Shown here: one piece after another, positions 22,106-35,373 of the stretch
Layout: every line of letters begins with the position of its first letter
How positions within the stretch are numbered: the first letter of the stretch is position 1
Source of the DNA: Sarcocystis neurona
Lineage: Eukaryota; Apicomplexa; Conoidasida; Eucoccidiorida; Sarcocystidae
DNA: 64,000 nucleotides
Assembly (NCBI GenBank): GCA_000727475.1
Contig: KL647292.1
Span: forward strand, 1,949,186 to 2,013,185
Direction: 5' to 3'
The notes under the pieces: model-generated
The model's database searches: none
What the model saw: only the letters and a program-made list of their open reading frames with translations
What the model was told of the DNA's origin: nothing
Position numbers and translations under genes: made by a program

Positions 22106-24781
22106 CTTGCTACAGTGTGCTACCATTACAAATACATACGTGGTATTCCTCCCACGTGGGTGTTTATGTATTCGTAGATGCACGCAGATGCGATTATACA
22201 TGTAGGTGTACACGCAACAAGCTTTAATTGTATGCATGTATCTTCTATCTGACTCCAGTATGTTTGTGGAACACACGAAGAGCAGGAGTAAACAGAGGTG
22301 GCGAGGTAGGTACTCTATCGGGCACCTGTTTTGGTGAGAACACGAATATATACATATATATATATGGTAGACGTGTATCTAAGTGGCAACTCCTCATACA
22401 AGGCCACGCGAATAAATATGGAGGATAAACTTGAGAAGAAGCAACCCACGTACTGACACTAATTTAGAACGGAAAAACGCGGTGATACATCTATCGTGTA
22501 TATATATACACAGTACGTGGCGGTGCATGAGTGAGGAACGTAGGTGGCCACTAAGGACAGCCTTGCAGAAGTAGGTTGTGTACAACCGGATAAATCAAAG
22601 CACTTTTTCCACTTTACCGCCCAGCGCAGAGGTAACCACCACGGTTGGACTCGCAAGAGGACCGCGTACAACTGATGGCACTAAAGCAACTTTCCCACTC
22701 ACACACATACCTCGGTGTGCTGTTGCACACCTCCCGGTATACTACGGCAGCCGGTGTTACAAACCCTACTGATCCCGGTGCTAGTGCCGGTACAAACATC
22801 ACTGCTCACAGTCGTAGATGTACTACCGAAACACTTAACACTCCCGCTACTTTTTTTCTATGAAAGACTGTATCACATCTCTGAGATGAGGATGACGTGT
22901 GTGTCACACCGAAGTTTTTCCAGCAGACAGAAAGGGGGTAGGCACTGCCCGCTACACTTTATGTCTACAGGCGGAAGTCACATATAAACACACCATGCAA
23001 ATATACGCATTTGACGTGACAGCGAGCGGGTGCAGCAAGGGCAGCTCTCGTGTCCTCCTTGCCCGTGTAAGGAAAGCATCCTCTCTTTTTCCAGGCACTC
23101 AAAAGAATCAACAGCAACGGACGCTGCTAATTAGCTTCTTACGTACATGCTTGTAGCCGTATATATGGCTATAACACCATTGTGAATTCGGAGGTCTGTT
23201 ACGCTCTGTCGGTTATAAAGAACGGAACGCGTAACTCAGTTACGAAAGAGCTAAACGAATATGCAGAAAAGTGGTGGCCATGTTTTAAGATGTGTGTAAG
23301 CACATCCGTAGAGAGGCAACACGAAGACACAAATCGTCGAGGCCGTCAAGCTATGTCCTGGGATGCAAGTAACAACACTGTGGCCAAGCTTCAGTTGGAA
23401 TGGACGAGGTACGGGCACGCAGGGGAGTTCCTTCCGCACCGGCTGTCTCCGGAAAACTTTTTATCCCCCGTCCCCCAATGGTCACTAAGGATGGCAACAC
23501 CTGCAAAGAAGGAGGTGTGCTCTCCGCTCTGTAAACGCAGGACAATAAGGTCAGATTAAAATCGCGTTGACGCGTGGACTGTGTGTTTATGCCATATCTG
23601 GCATACCCACGTGTGTGTATAGCTCCAGAACCGTTTAATGGATCTGCAACTCAAAGAGGCAACCCCCTCCGTATCTGTGGTTGTGCGTCCGGAGCACGCC
23701 AAGCAGACAGCGGCTGCCCTGACACACCACTCTTATACTTTTCTGCATGGCACCTCTTAATACACCTGCTGCCCTTGCATGTACCAGAACATCCGTGTCT
23801 ATCCAGTTTTTGTAGTTTTCTGTGTCAGCACTCCTGTTTCTCATCACCGGCGCACGTCGTGCGAATGCACCACGGTGAGGTGTTCGCTCACTTTGAACTA
23901 GACGCCTCATCGTACATCCTTTCAAGCGCACGTAGGGGGAATTACGCGTACACACGAAGTGACACTCGTGTCAGTGTGTCACGGAATTTCTCCCGAACCT
24001 GCGTTCTCCCTTTCTACCCGTTGCGGGCTTGTCGACTGACGCATATCGCATTGTAGGTTTATGTTAGGGCAGCGCGAGAGCATAGTTGCGTGTAGCTGCT
24101 TATTCCTACTGAAACGCCCACCTAAATGCTTGCGTACGTACACGGAGATACACTGGAAGCGCTGGGCGTGAGTAATAACGGAGTCATTATTGGCGTTCAT
24201 TTGTGTCTTCATTTGTGTCCTGATGACGTAGCTGTTGCGCAGTTTTAAGTATTTCCTTAGGTAGTCGAACAACCAGAGCTATCTGCCCATGCGTGTCCCC
24301 TGTGGACTAACAGACACACTCTGAATGAGATTGCAGCCACCACGACATTTCACGTAAGTAGCTAGGGGCATATACGTATGTCGTAAGTACTAACAAAGTC
24401 TAAAATCAAATGCGACAGCCGTCCAGCCCTACAGCCTTCAACCCCGCCTCTTGACTGGCTTGCGCTGTGCACTTCTAGTCACAACTCCGACATCGATCCC
24501 TCTTTTTATGCGCAGCTCGGATCTCTATTGGTGGGCACCTCTGAATGGCTCATGACGTCTTTCAATAAGTGCTATTCTGTGCCTTTCAGGGTACGCTCCT
24601 GACAGATAAAATGTGGTCCATAACAGCACACGTGTACTGTGGAAATATCTGCAAGTGCTCATATGGGTGTAAAGACAGAAGAGCTTTACCTGGGGTCTTC
24701 CCGACGCACACCAATTCGTCGAGCTGATTCTGAGCACTTTACACATCTTTTAAGTAGAAGGAGTAACCTGGGACGCCAAAA

Positions 24782-24837
24782 ATGCCTGCTTCCGACACCG
24801 GCCCCTCAATAAAGAGCGTGGTACTGTTAGATTTAAG
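24782..24837 (+). CDS. Candidate first exon of an unknown plus-strand gene
   Basis: An ATG in good context (CCAAAAATGCC) opens a short frame, MPASDTGPSIKSVVLLDL, ending at a perfect AAG|GTGAGT donor after 56 bases. The Ile-Lys-x-Val-x-Leu-Leu-Asp pattern resembles the first strand of longin-fold subunits such as coatomer zeta, but no matching second exon was found before the SPM1-like gene, so this is only a hint. It could also be a 5' leader exon. Confidence 0.3.
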
Positions 24838-24839
24838 GT

Positions 24840-26365
24840 GAGTTTGCTGCTGTTGACTTCATCGTCGCTACCGCCACGCGGTCGGCTGCATTCCGCGCCG
24901 AAGCACAAACATGTGGGCAGTGTGTTTCTTCGTATCAGCAGAAGAATGCTGACTGGCATCTTAAGTGGAGCTACATTTTGCACTGTTGTTGGGAATGTCG
25001 CGGAAACCACGTGCACACGCCATATTACATCGAAGACGTTGTGATATGATCAAGGTGTTATTTCTACATGGGTCGTCCACATAGCGGGGTGTGCAGGGAG
25101 CACAAATACTATTATTTCTGTGTGTGTTATTCAGTGTTGCGTCGACGGACTGTCTTTACGAAACAAACAGGTAGTGACTTTGTGCGTGAGTCCTCCAAGC
25201 AGAAACCGCCGGTTTCTGGTACGTGTCCGTAAAATAAAGCGGGATGTGTGGTAAGAATCTCCGGTGGAGCACTGTGTCGAGGAAGACATCAGGAGGGGTC
25301 CATGTTTCGCCTGCGTCCTGAGTCGTAAAGAACCGGATGGCTTCCCCCGGGAGTTTTTCGCAAGGTGGAAGCCTGACGGCCCCGCAAGTGTTTCACCGCC
25401 GGAGACGGACTGAGGAGTCGGCGGTCATTTTCCCTTCTTTATTTGGACGCCGTGACACAATATTCGCAAACTCCGTCTTTCCTCCAGCGAAGGTTAGGCG
25501 GTACATCTGGTTGACTCAAGGAACCGTGACTAATCTACCGCGGCTTTTTGCCGTTTGGGGCTTCTCTGGCTTTGTGTGCAAGAAGTGGAATCGCCTCCTT
25601 CACTGCAGCTGTTGGCGTGTCCCCAGGTTTTTCGCAGCAAAATTGAACTTTCTGTATCGCTTTGTATTGTTTGTGTCAATCTCGCACGCAGTTCCGTGCA
25701 TATCCCACATTCCAGCCGTGCTGCGCTCTACGCCGGCAAAGTAGCGGACCCACGTAGTCGCCCTTGCACAGTGAAGCGCGCCGTTTCGATGCTTGTAGCC
25801 ACGACCGGGAAGCGAGCGCTGTAGCGGTCGGGGACCACTCGGTTGTTAGCGCCCGTGGAGACCGGGCAAAAAAGAAATGTCGTTGTCGCAGGCTTCTTCG
25901 TCATTTATATCCCACTCGCTCGTGCACTCTTGGTGTTCAAACCTGGTGTGACCACATATTCCGTGCATTTCTCTTTCTCCCACTCGCTCTCACCCTTCGT
26001 GGCTGCGCTTCTGTCCAACCGACGAGCTAGCTGTCCGCGCGGCGGACGTACACTGCCGTAAAATTCTGCTCTGCCCTACATTCTGGACGACAAAGGATAA
26101 CCTACTCGATACCAGGGAGTACTACATCAGAGAAGATGAGCTGAGAATGGTCAGTGTTGTTTTATGTGTGACACTCTTGTGCCACCCAGTTGCAACCGGA
26201 AAAGAAACCTTGTAAGATCAAAACACCAGCCGGGGGCTCAGACTATACGTCTGCTGGCGTGTGTGTACAGAGAATCTGTACAGTCTTGGTACGTACTGGC
26301 CCGTTTCCATAATCGTCTTACTGGAAACTTCTCATTCCCGCCACCACCGAGAATCCCTAGTCCCA
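24840..26365. other. Upstream region of the SPM1-like gene
   Basis: Repeat-poor DNA with several medium ORFs (for example a 135-codon frame at 25337-25744) that have no splice partner or motif. It presumably holds the promoter and 5' UTR of the gene starting at 26366. No defined promoter element recognised. Confidence 0.4.
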
Positions 26366-29300
26366 ATGAAGCAGTCGTTATCTGTAAAACAGGAAGCACC
26401 GTCCACTGAGGAGGCGAAACACTACACGTCCTCTGCGAAATCCGAGCCCGACCGCGCCGCGGGTTGTGGCAAGGGAAAGTATGAACAGACGTCTCCACAA
26501 GAAGTGATGAACGGCCACCAGCATGAGGCAGACGCAAAGGACCGTACGCATCCTTCGCCGCCTGAGCAGCACCCGAATGGCGTAGCTTTCGCGGAGAGCC
26601 CCACGGGACAGCGCGTGAGTAACGGCGCAGAAATATATCAACCGCAGCAGCAGCCCCGTTCTCCCACCTCTCCACAAGCTGGCCACTTCCAAGGCGGCCT
26701 TCGGTCAGCGGTACCGGGCGAAGAGCCTATACGCCGGTTACACTTGTCCGAACTCGATGAACAGCATAGAGCTCAGTCACCCTCAAAAAAACCGGGGTAC
26801 TGCGTTGATGAACTGTGCAGCTGTGGAATGCATAAGTGCATTCCGTCAAGACCGCCTTTACCCTTCGAAGGAGACAGCGTGTATCGGCAAGAGTACGGCC
26901 CGAAGCCCCTAGCGCCCCCGTAAGAACGAGAGAGAAGAAAAGGGCCCAAAAATGTTTACGGATATGTATGATAAAGTGAAAAAAGGAAGCTGGTTTGAGT
27001 GGTGTACACGTCATTGTCTTGGCGAAAGTTGTCCTGTAGAGTTGCAACTTTCCTACCGCGCTCTCCAGCAGCATCTACGTGAGTAATGCGCCTGTTCTTG
27101 CAGAGAGGCAGCATCTTGTGTATCAACAGTCAAGAACCTCGACATTGCTGGGTTAAACGAAAGAAATATTCCGTGTTTTTTTTTGTTTCATGGCGACATA
27201 TCTGGAGATGAGTTTCCTTCAAATGGAGAGGTCCAAGTAGGTATAGATAGCACTCTGTCGGCAGGACGAAGGAGAAGTAAAGAAGCCGCACATGCTAGGC
27301 AGATATTTCATGTTCCACCTGACACGAAGGAGAGGCACGCTGAGCAGTATTCTGGGCAGTTACGCTGTAGGATGTGGGGTGATGGTGATTCACTCAGTGT
27401 ATTGTGGCCTCGCATTTCCGCTGCTAGGAACACGCCCACCTAACGGTTTTCAAGGAGATGTGCCCAACCACAACCTTGTGGCACTAGCTCCACTTTGGTT
27501 ACATGAGAGAAGCACGCGACTTTCTACCGGTGCTCCATGTATCCGGTCTTGCTTCCAGCACTGAGCGCTGCACGTGGAGCCATATCATCACTTGAAATGC
27601 ATCACGCGGTAGCGTGCGTTTTAGCAAACCTTCGTTGAGGTTTTCTGTTTTGGTACTACCAAAGATTGTCATAGGTGAATTTTGACAGCTGCATTAGCAG
27701 TGGGAGTACTGTAGGTAATAGTGTCAGTATAGTCAGAAGCAGTAGTGGGTCTAATATATGTAGTAGATCAGTGGATATGGCAGTGGAATACCGCAGTATT
27801 ATCAAGACAGTAGTTGCAACCAGGTAGTAGCTGTGGAGGCCGTTGCGAGCTTTACGTAGTACTTCAAGTGCGTGAAATCATTTGCGTACTGCAGTACAAG
27901 GGATTGATGCGGTAACTCTGCGGCGACAATAATTCATGTTGGTCCATTCTTATAGTAACCCCTAGCGGCCACTCATGTACGTGCAGTGGTATCCTACCGT
28001 GAAAATAACTGCGGCGGCTATATTTCGTGGTCAAAAAGGATCTCGTTGATCTCCTTGTCCACAAGACCGTAACCTGCGGTAAGCTTGGCAGATACGACAT
28101 TACCTGTAAAGTCCGAGTACCTCCAGGCTTCGTGCTGCATGCGTTGTTAGGGTCGCATCCTCCGGCAAAAAACCCTATACAGAACAGGGGTGTCTATCGT
28201 GCAATGTGCCGCGAAGTGTAAGATGTACCAGCATCAAGCTGATTCGTACATCACATGCATACGTAACGCATTCAAACATTTTACCCAACTGCAGAGTTTC
28301 CCGAAATGGACCAGTAGCCACAACAAATACTGTACTTTGTGCTCCGTACTCTGTGCCTGGTCAGTAAGTCCGGCGAAGTGCCCCGTGTTCGGTGCAGCAG
28401 CCAAGCCTGCTGTGCACAACGCAGCAACAATAATTCCACCGTGTGTACGCACCGCGTGACATTCTTGGTCTGTGCACCCGGCCCCGAAACCGTTGGATCT
28501 AGACGCAGCTACCACTCGTTTTTTTTTCAGCACTACGTGCGCTGGTACTGTTAGAGCTCCGTAGACTGTGGTGCATTTTACCTCGTCCGTTATTGGTGCT
28601 ATATAAACAAGACTCTATGATGTGCCACTTTCGTTTCCCAGGGTCCAGCCTCAGGAGGTTAAACTGCCACCTTCTTTACCTTTCGAGGCAGAGAGCAGCT
28701 ACCGCACGGAGTACGGTCCCAAGCCGCTGCCACCTGTTGTCAAACCCGTTGAAGTGAAACGTCCTCCGTCGTTGCCGTTTTCTGGAGAGTCAGCATATAG
28801 ACAGGACTACGGTCCGAAGCCTCTGCCGCGGCCACACAAGCCAGTGGAGGTCAAGCTGCCCCCGACTCTCCCATTCGACGCGGATTCATCGTATCGGTGC
28901 GTCTTGTGCCAGCCTTCCCGTGCTGCAGCTTCCTTGCCTTGGAAACAAGGGTCCTTTCAAGAATTCACGCCGTTCGGTGTACAATCCAGAGACTAGTGCA
29001 TCCCCATATCAACGACCTGGAGTGTCTGTGTACCTCCTCACCAAGTTCTGAAACACATTACCGGGTGTGGCGAGATAGTGTAACATCCTGCGTGAAAGAC
29101 GTGTGTCCCTCCTTGTCATCCGACGCCGCGAGATTCTGCCTCCTCCAGATATGAAGGGTCTAAATCTTTGTGAACGTCAACGGTGAAACTCCTTCGTGTC
29201 ATGGCCTGATTCATCCGAATGAAGATGCCTTCTTGGTGTCGTCTTGCCAGTATTAAAGTGCTTCACAACACCGCTGCAAATGCTTGGACGCATCCGTATC

Positions 29301-32300
29301 ATGAAGCTGAAAGTGGCTGAAAACAAAAACCTGTTTGTGCCACAAATTCGAGTGTCAGTGTTTGCGCACGGGGAATCGTAGTTCCCTTTCCCACATCTAT
29401 ATCCGGGCGTGTACAAATGCGCAAGATTATACACACTGCACACCCATGTGCAGCTCAGTATATGAAGGTGTGGCAATAAGTTCTATTTTCGGGTGTTTGT
29501 GGTGCCGGTTTTCTTCTTTTGGAGGGTACTGCTCCGTTCTACTTCATATCCGTGCGCCCGCCTGTATAAGTAATTGGTCCGTATCGCAGCTGCTTTGAGG
29601 ACAGGTATCCGTTGCTTGCTTCAAAACCCAAGTCTTTCTCCACAGGCGATAGAGCTAGGCTAATTTGCTGGACGCACCTTGTAGTTTACTTCAACCCCGT
29701 CGTTCAGGAAATTTCCACCGTGCTGGCTGAATAGCGCTGATTGCTGCTCCATGTTAGAGTAGAGAACATCCTGTAGTCATATCTATTTTTGCATGCTCCG
29801 GCTGTATTATACACGCGTGTATCTATATCTATTACATCTGTATCTATATCTGTCTGCCAGTCCATCTTTATCTATCGACACCACCAGCTGTTAATTTTGT
29901 GGCATGCATGGCGTTCGCATGTGCTGCTCATAGTTGAAAAAGGCTATCTGGCCTCCTGTGCAAACCCGCGCGCAAAACTGCGGCTCTGTTTCCTAGCCGT
30001 CCTCACGTGGGAGCAACCATACACCTGGACAGTACTTTTCATGTCTACGTATCTGTTTATGTTATGCGTGCTTAGCTCTCCGTTTGACCTAGGTGGACAC
30101 GCGGAACCCCGCTGAAACCGTGTCTGCACTTCTCTTTACATGTGTGTGTTGTTCGCGTCTGCATACCTCTATGTGTACGTGCGTCTTACCTGCTTTTCTG
30201 AATGCCCGTAAGGACGAACCAAGTCGGTAGGTTTTTTTTTATCTTTGTGGCCAACTGCTGACACCATGCCGAGCTGCTCCTTCTCTATCCCTTCTCTTTT
30301 CCTCCCTCCCTTTAGCTTCGTTTTAGCCGATCGCTGGACTACGTGGACCGTAAGTCATCAGTGTGTTTCTTCATGCGCACTTTATATTTTCGTCTCCTTC
30401 TTCTTCATGCCGCTGACTTCATTCGGGCACACTGCTGTATGCAAAGGGCTGTGGACATCTGCAGCTGTTGCAGGCAAGTGTGGGCTTTAAGAAGAGTTCT
30501 CTCCACGTGAGAGTTCTCCCCCTCTGTAACTCCATTTTTGCTGGTGACCTTGCTGCGTATGCCGCTGCTGCGCAGCTACGGCAGGCGAGGTCCATAGGGA
30601 TCTTCTTTGTACGTGTATCGGTAATGAATGTCGCGAGGCGATAAAGTAGCAGTATTCAGTTACGTGGAAATATCTGTAAGGTCTGTGTGTACTTACGTCG
30701 TCTGCACAGGTAAAGGAGGTGTTTTTTGCATCAGCTGAATCCACGAGTGTGGTCGATAAACAGGTTTATGTGAACTGTGTAGCGGAGTGTGCACGTGAGG
30801 TGTGGCTTTGGATTAGCCTACTTGTCCGGCGTATATGTATGGGCTCTGATAGCGTGTGTGTGTGTCTGTGTGTGTGCATGCGTGTGTATAAAACATAAGT
30901 GGATGACAAAGGCAGGTACTGTAGTCGCGTAATCGGTGTATTGCAGAGCAGATGTCGAGGATGCCGGCAGTGCCAACTTATTCCCCATATGGAGCGATCA
31001 CTGCCGTATCTTACGTTTGTGCTGTCTCTAAGAGTGGGTAGCACATTGAGTGTACCCGCGTAAACCGTGTGCATGAGTTGCTCGGGTGGTGGTGTTAACT
31101 GGGCTCAGAGGCGACACAATTCTGGCACGCATAAAAAGTGCTTTGTCTCCGTTAAGGTGTTAGCTTTCTTCGTGAAGTCTTTGCGGAGATCACCCAGAGA
31201 AAATATGAGTCCGCCAAAAGCATAGATTCTTTTAATACCGTTGTTGAGCAGCAGGCCATGTAGAATAGACAAGCTTTGTGGGTGAGGTGTATCGGCGGAA
31301 AACAGCAGGCGTCTACCCTAATATGGTAGCTGCACTCTGTAGTGCTTCTCGCGTATATGGATGGGTAATAGTCTGAGTTTCTATGCGCTACATTGGTAAC
31401 GTGTGGATGGTCGTGTACACGAGCCGTGTTGATGAGGTGTATATGACAGTGCTGTATGGGTGCAGACCTAGACTCCTCTACCTGCGTATGGAGGTTGCAC
31501 GCTGTCCTACTACTACGCAGTAAGAGACTGTGGCTCGTGCTGTAGCTGTCAGTTGCCTGGAGTTCAGCCTGCGCGGGAGTGTTTCGATTCCATATCCATC
31601 AAATTTATCTGTTGCGTACATTGCAGTTTTCCGCTCTGAGCCTCCGTGCATCACGCTCTAAAAAACAGTTGTCTTTTTCTTCCACGGATGTCACAACTGC
31701 GCACATGTGTGTGTACACTTTTTCCTAACATACAGATACACGCGTACCTGTACAGGCCTACACTTGTGTGGAGATGCAGGGCAGTTACACCGTCTGATGG
31801 CTGCACTCGCGCTCTGCTCCGCTGCAAATCGGAACACAAAGTGAAGCCGTTGCCGGAACCACAATATACGTATACATACATATATCTACATATATATATA
31901 TATATATATGTATCCGTGACTATGCATCCGCTCCCAAAGAGGCTTCTGAGTGCCGCTACGTGGTGGTATCCTGTTGTACATAATGCGTACACATCTGTCT
32001 GCTATGCTAACGCATATGTACAAACATGTGTACATGCGGTTTTGTAGTCCCTTTTCGTCGGTATTTGCCTGTCGGCTGTGACTTTGCTGGTGACAGCGCA
32101 GGGCAGAGTCTATAATCTCTGCCAAAGCCGCTCATGGACATATATACGAATGCATACCCACACTACATGTATGTGTATACTGAAATATACATGCACATGC
32201 GAAGAAGGTCCTTTCAAGTCTGTGACTGCGGTGGTCCCACCCTTTGTTGCATCACAGGTCAGAGTACGGTCCGAAGCCGCTGCCGAAGCCGCAGCCGCCC

Positions 32301-32570
32301 GCACAAGTGAAGCTGCCGCCGTCACTGCCGTTTGAAGGATCGACGTTGTACCGAGATGAATTCACACCGAAGCCACTGCCGCAGCCCCAGGCCCCTGCTC
32401 CTTTGAAGCTTCCACCCTCTCTTCCATTTGAAGCGAATTCGGCCTACCGAACAGAGTATGTTCCGAAGGCAAGTCAGATATGTCAAGTGAGCAGGCTGCC
32501 TGCGTATCCGCAGGCGCCGTACCCCAGCGCACACGTCTTTTGGGATCCTGTCGAAAAGCAGTGGTACTGA
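26366..32570 (+). CDS. SPM1: SPM1/SAXO-type subpellicular microtubule-associated protein
   Basis: Homologue of Toxoplasma SPM1, an inner-luminal protein that stabilises the parasite's cortical microtubules and belongs to the SAXO/FAM154 (stabiliser of axonemal microtubules) family. Exons 26366-26919, 28642-28896 and 32258-32570 give 373 residues; both junctions are phase 2 and rebuild Pro and Arg codons inside the repeat. Residues 1-142 are a polar, disordered tail. Residues 146-158 form the Cys-rich motif [13 protein letters not shown], the SAXO N-terminal signature. From about 163 six copies of a ~32-residue repeat follow, core [20 protein letters not shown] plus a Pro-rich linker ending in VKL. 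The sixth copy is partial and the protein ends [10 protein letters not shown]. Six repeats of this length are as I remember for Toxoplasma SPM1. The start is the first ATG after an in-frame ATG at 26261 with non-SPM1-like sequence; the upstream one cannot be excluded. Introns are 1.7 and 3.4 kb. Confidence 0.92.
26920..28641 (+). other. Intron 1 of the SPM1-like gene
   Basis: GTAAGA donor and TTTCCCAG acceptor. It includes a degenerate GTAGTA/CAGTAG stretch at about 27690-27835. No extra SPM repeat is encoded inside. Confidence 0.85.
28897..32257 (+). other. Intron 2 of the SPM1-like gene
   Basis: 3.4-kb intron, GTGCGT donor and ATCACAG acceptor, splitting repeat 4 between YR and SEYGPKPL. 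It holds microsatellites, including TA tracts at 31890-31909, but no additional repeat module on the plus strand. A 34-base pseudo-exon at 30317-30350 with good splice sites breaks the phase. Confidence 0.85.
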
Positions 32571-35370
32571 CACCGGAGACGAGGGGAGGCGAACCGACAG
32601 CTGAACAAAGCGGAAGAGGCACTGCTTACTCCTCTGCGGAGTATGCGCGGAAACTCCGGCTATTAGGTCGTGAAACGTTTGGAGTTGCGCGCAGACGTGT
32701 ATGTGTGCATGGAACGCGCACGAAGGACTGTACAAACAGATCCACATATGTACGTACACCGACAGGTATGCATGCGTGCGTGCTTGTATACATGTATGAA
32801 TAGGCGTACGTATGTGTAAAATGTGTATACTTGTACGCATATTTGTGTGCGTATGGATGAGGGTGTATACCCGTATTCGTATATAAGTACGGGGGGTGGA
32901 AGTACCCGTTCAGACAGCGAGACCAGACCACCGTGCGTTTGCATTATTGAAGGAATAGGGACGTCAGACATGTGGTATAGCGGGAACTCATCACCAGTGA
33001 AAAAGGGAAGTTTCATGCAAACTCGCATGCACTCCTCTCTTAAGTAGACAACCGATGCTAATTCGTCACTCAGGGAAGACGTTCTGTCCTGGAGAATATC
33101 TGTTTATGTAAGTCGCCGCTCAAGTGTGAACACGTGGGCGTGGTCAAGCACAGGTCACCTTCAGATTCTGCAGACGCCCTGATAAATTTTCCGTCTTCTT
33201 TGGTCATCTTGTATTCTCTTGCGGAATCTACAAAAGAAAATGTCGTCGAAGGCGAAGTCGGTGCCAGGACGGGTACGGTCGCTGTAATCCGAAGAAGGTG
33301 GGCACGTTCGTCAGCCACACATAAGCATACGCTTATCCGTTCGCCTATCCCCCCTCCTTACGTGTATATATATATATATGTACATGTACGGAGAGAGAAA
33401 GTACCGTGAACGTGTAAGACACACGTGTTTACACTTCCACATACATATTAATTTTCTATACCTATAGAGAGAGACACAGATGTCCACGCGGCACAGATAC
33501 ATGTATTAGCACAGTTGTATTATATACATATATATGCACATGGATTGTACACAGAATTACGTATATATGTATCGAGAGAGAAATGTAATGCATATACTTC
33601 TATACGCCTCTATATGGATTTCTTACGGTTTGACACAAGTATTCTCCCAAGTTAAAAGCACGTGGGCATAATAGGTCAGCGCTCAAGAACCATACACATA
33701 CGCTTTAGATACATATTCACATTTTGCCATGTTCACGTACATCTGCGTAAACACAGGTTACGGATGTGCGCACGTGGACGCATAAATATTCTGTCAAATT
33801 ATGTGCACCCGTATTTTTGGACTAACGCACAGATAAATAATGACACAGAGAACCGTGCTGGCTTGCACACTCTCGTAAGCAAGATGCAGTGGTGACACGG
33901 GAGTGACGGAAAATGAAAATGACGGACTAATGAAGCTTAGCCTGTCTACCCACGCTCTAACTGTACGGAGACATACCTATCTATAGAAGCGCATATGTAT
34001 ACAACTATAGGATATACCAGAGTGTGTCTGAAACATCGCATACATGAGAAACTGTATGTCTGTGCGTATGTATACATATAGGTGATACACCTACATAGAT
34101 AAACGTACATGTGAGGTGTACATTTACACGACACACAGACGGGGCATCGTTAAGAAAAGCAGATTGTATGCAGGGATGGGGGAAACACGCAGATGTACAC
34201 ATTTGTAGTTGGAGTGTGATGATATGTGGATACACACACAGTTGTGTAAGATGCAGGCGCAATAGGGACAAGAAGTGGTACGATGAAGAAGATGGGCGGA
34301 GGATGTTTGGAAGGCTGCAGCGTGAATCACGTGGAGCACTGCTGAGCAGCATCTTCTTGCATTGTCATCCATGTATGCACGTATATGTATATGCTTGCGA
34401 CTAATGTATACTGTGCACATGTACGCGTACACAACGGTTCTGCACGTAGTGCTCGCACGGATAATACGGAGAGACAAGGGGCAGAGGACGCACGTCCTGC
34501 TAGACCACAAGAGGGCTGCACTTCGGATTCCACTACCCGAGAAACTGCACTACTCTAACGGACCACCCCTGTTGCATCTAGGTGTTCGTGGTTACCTATC
34601 GGAATAAGCAGAAACAGGGACATAGAGGTATATATGCGTGTACGGGTACACAGTAAAGTGGGCGGAGAGGGAGCGTGCGCAGAGGGATCGAGCAATGGAG
34701 AAATGCCCTCTCAGAATTAGTATCTGTTTACCTGCAGGGTTGTAAGTGCACACTTGCCCACAGTTGAGTGTGTTTGTAGGTGCCTTCGATTGTGTGTATA
34801 TCAAGAGCCAGACAAAGGGATGACACCAAAGGTTTGAGCTATGAAATTCTCTTTCTGTACAGCTGCAGGACTACGTGTACATACGTATAAACAGGTGTAG
34901 GTATATATGCGTATATATACACGCGGACACCTATGCATGCATGTAAACCACTGCAGATGCATGTATACCACTGCACATACTTGTATACCACTGCACATGC
35001 GTGTATACAGCTATACCTATATATATATACATAAACTACCGAGAAGGCAGAGCGTAGAACATCTGACGGGGAGGAGGCTGACCGTGGGTGGAGTTCGAAT
35101 GAACCTCCAGCCCTTGACACATGTACAAAAAGGGTGCACGCAGATCCGCATATCCGCGGGACTGTTGAATGTGGGAAATCTACAATTTCTAGGGGACTAT
35201 GGTGCTGCTTATGCTGGTTGAGTCAATAATCAGAGTCAATATTTGCAACTGCCGCTTTCTGGTTGTTCAATAGTAACTCAGAAGAAGCCGCAACCTCACG
35301 TATCTAGAGGGCATGCATGCAGAAACACGACACAGGGGGTTCACGCTCTTTTGGAGGGACCTCTACATTT
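32571..35370. other. Gene-poor microsatellite region
   Basis: Mostly TACATATA/ACGTAT tracts. One possible minus exon at about 33186-33255 (CTTTTGTAG acceptor, GAAG|GTGACC donor, reading REYKMTKEDGKFIRAS) and one natural-looking plus frame at about 35050-35205 (GVRMNLQPLTHVQKG) were noted but cannot be linked to a gene model. Confidence 0.45.
34941..35010 (+). repeat. 20-bp tandem repeat, about 3.5 copies
   Basis: Unit ATGTATACCACTGCACATGC with 1-3 differences per copy, at 34941, 34961, 34981 and a partial copy at 35001. It begins next to a TGCATGCA palindrome at 34934-34941. There is no spacer, so it is not CRISPR-like. Confidence 0.8.
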
Positions 35371-35373
35371 GCA

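Larger units (their letters stand above)
20725..24780. other. Gene-poor region
   Basis: No supported gene. Contents seen: a diverged tandem duplication at 21287-21565, TATATA and GAGAGACAGACAGACAGA tracts at 22062-22105, and many short ORFs without splice or family support. A 160-codon plus frame at 23574-24056 lacks ATG and recognisable motifs. Confidence 0.45.

Noticed and set aside
30317..30350. Extra mini-exon in intron 2 of the SPM1-like gene
   Set aside because: Good splice sites, but its length would break the phase to the last exon and it does not encode the repeat.
31646..32047. 133-residue ORF within intron 2 of the SPM1-like gene
   Set aside because: Crosses a TATATA microsatellite (poly-YI) and lies between well-supported exons.
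34941..35010. CRISPR-like array
   Set aside because: The 20-bp units are directly adjacent without spacers, and the genome is eukaryotic.
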